A stretch of 6,895 nucleotides of DNA, from the NCBI GenBank assembly GCA_013791675.1, contig VMTI01000180.1, forward strand, positions 1 to 6,895. Reading direction: 5' to 3'. Of this stretch, positions 6,828-6,895 are shown piece after piece (position 1 is the first letter of the stretch; the number at the start of each line of letters is the position of its first letter). Origin of the DNA: a bacterium. GTDB taxonomy: Bacteria; CG03. The translations under genes were made by a program, and so were the position numbers. The notes under the pieces are model-generated. The model saw nothing but the letters and a program-made list of their open reading frames with translations, was not told the DNA's origin and did no database searches.

Positions 6828-6850
6828 ATCCGGCGTTTGAACGCGCGGAT
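6828..6850 (+). promoter_or_regulatory. Hairpin in the leader of the fourth pilin-like gene
   Basis: ATCCGGCG (6828-6835) pairs with CGC-CGGAT (6842-6850, one bulged G at 6845) around a six-base TTTGAA loop, giving eight base pairs. It is not followed by a T run, so it is not a classical terminator. It ends four bases before the ribosome-binding site and could be an RNA-processing or stability element; this role is inference. Confidence 0.4.
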
Positions 6851-6854
6851 TTAT

Positions 6855-6861
6855 GAGGAGG
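6855..6861 (+). promoter_or_regulatory. Strong Shine-Dalgarno site (GAGGAGG)
   Basis: GAGGAGG lies five bases before ATG 6867. It is the strongest ribosome-binding site in the window and fixes the start of the gene that runs off the right edge. The three upstream pilin-like genes have weak, internal or coupled initiation, so this gene is probably translated at a higher rate. Confidence 0.8.
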
Positions 6862-6866
6862 TTAGT

Positions 6867-6895
6867 ATGAATTTTTTTAGAGATGAAAGAGGACA
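6867..6895 (+). CDS. Start of a fourth pilin-like gene (truncated by window end)
   Basis: Only nine full codons are visible: MNFFRDERG, with the next residue Gln or His. A short charged leader ending in ERG(Q) is what precedes the cleavage site in many Flp and TadE/TadG-type proteins, and the three genes upstream are Flp-like, so another subunit of the same family is likely. The strong ribosome-binding site supports the start. The family call rests on nine residues plus context. Confidence 0.55.

Overview
The window comes from a diderm (outer-membrane) bacterium using the standard genetic code (TGA, TAA and TAG all act as stops). The lineage is uncertain. A SprA-type giant outer-membrane protein beside a cluster of small Flp-like pilins suggests an FCB-group phylum or an uncultured neighbour such as Elusimicrobiota rather than a well-studied proteobacterium. 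This is inference from gene content.

Layout. Positions 1-130 hold no gene I can support. A tRNA-Asp(GTC) lies on the minus strand at 131-207 with a plausible promoter of its own at 219-247. The minus strand then carries a two-gene operon, read from right to left. It begins with a 1,707-residue SprA-like protein (6028-905) and continues, with a one-base TGATG overlap, into a ComF-family phosphoribosyltransferase (905-273). A good promoter (TTGAAA, 17 bp, TAAAAT) at 6063-6035 drives the operon. It predicts a transcript start at or next to the first ATG, so the message is either leaderless or uses the internal ATG at 6007.

A divergent intergenic region (about 6029-6195) separates this operon from a plus-strand cluster. 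It holds a motif (minus strand GGGGTCAGGTCTTGACATT) that I recall from solo-element or REP-like DNA near IS200-type transposases, with tandem ATGTCAA units and an inverted TTGACAT copy.

On the plus strand, three very small genes are packed by stop/start overlaps (6196-6399, 6393-6605, 6602-6784). Each encodes a short basic or polar leader, an EY(I/L)-type processing site and one hydrophobic helix, the plan of Flp/Tad type IVb pilins. After an 82-nt gap with a hairpin and a strong GAGGAGG ribosome-binding site, a fourth gene begins (MNFFRDERG...) and runs off the window; it is probably another pilin.

How the parts may fit: both halves point to cell-surface machinery, a SprA-like barrel in the outer membrane and a Flp-like pseudopilin or pilin set. 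No ATPase, secretin or prepilin peptidase is in view, so the partners of each system lie elsewhere. ComF looks like a translationally coupled passenger rather than an obvious functional partner.
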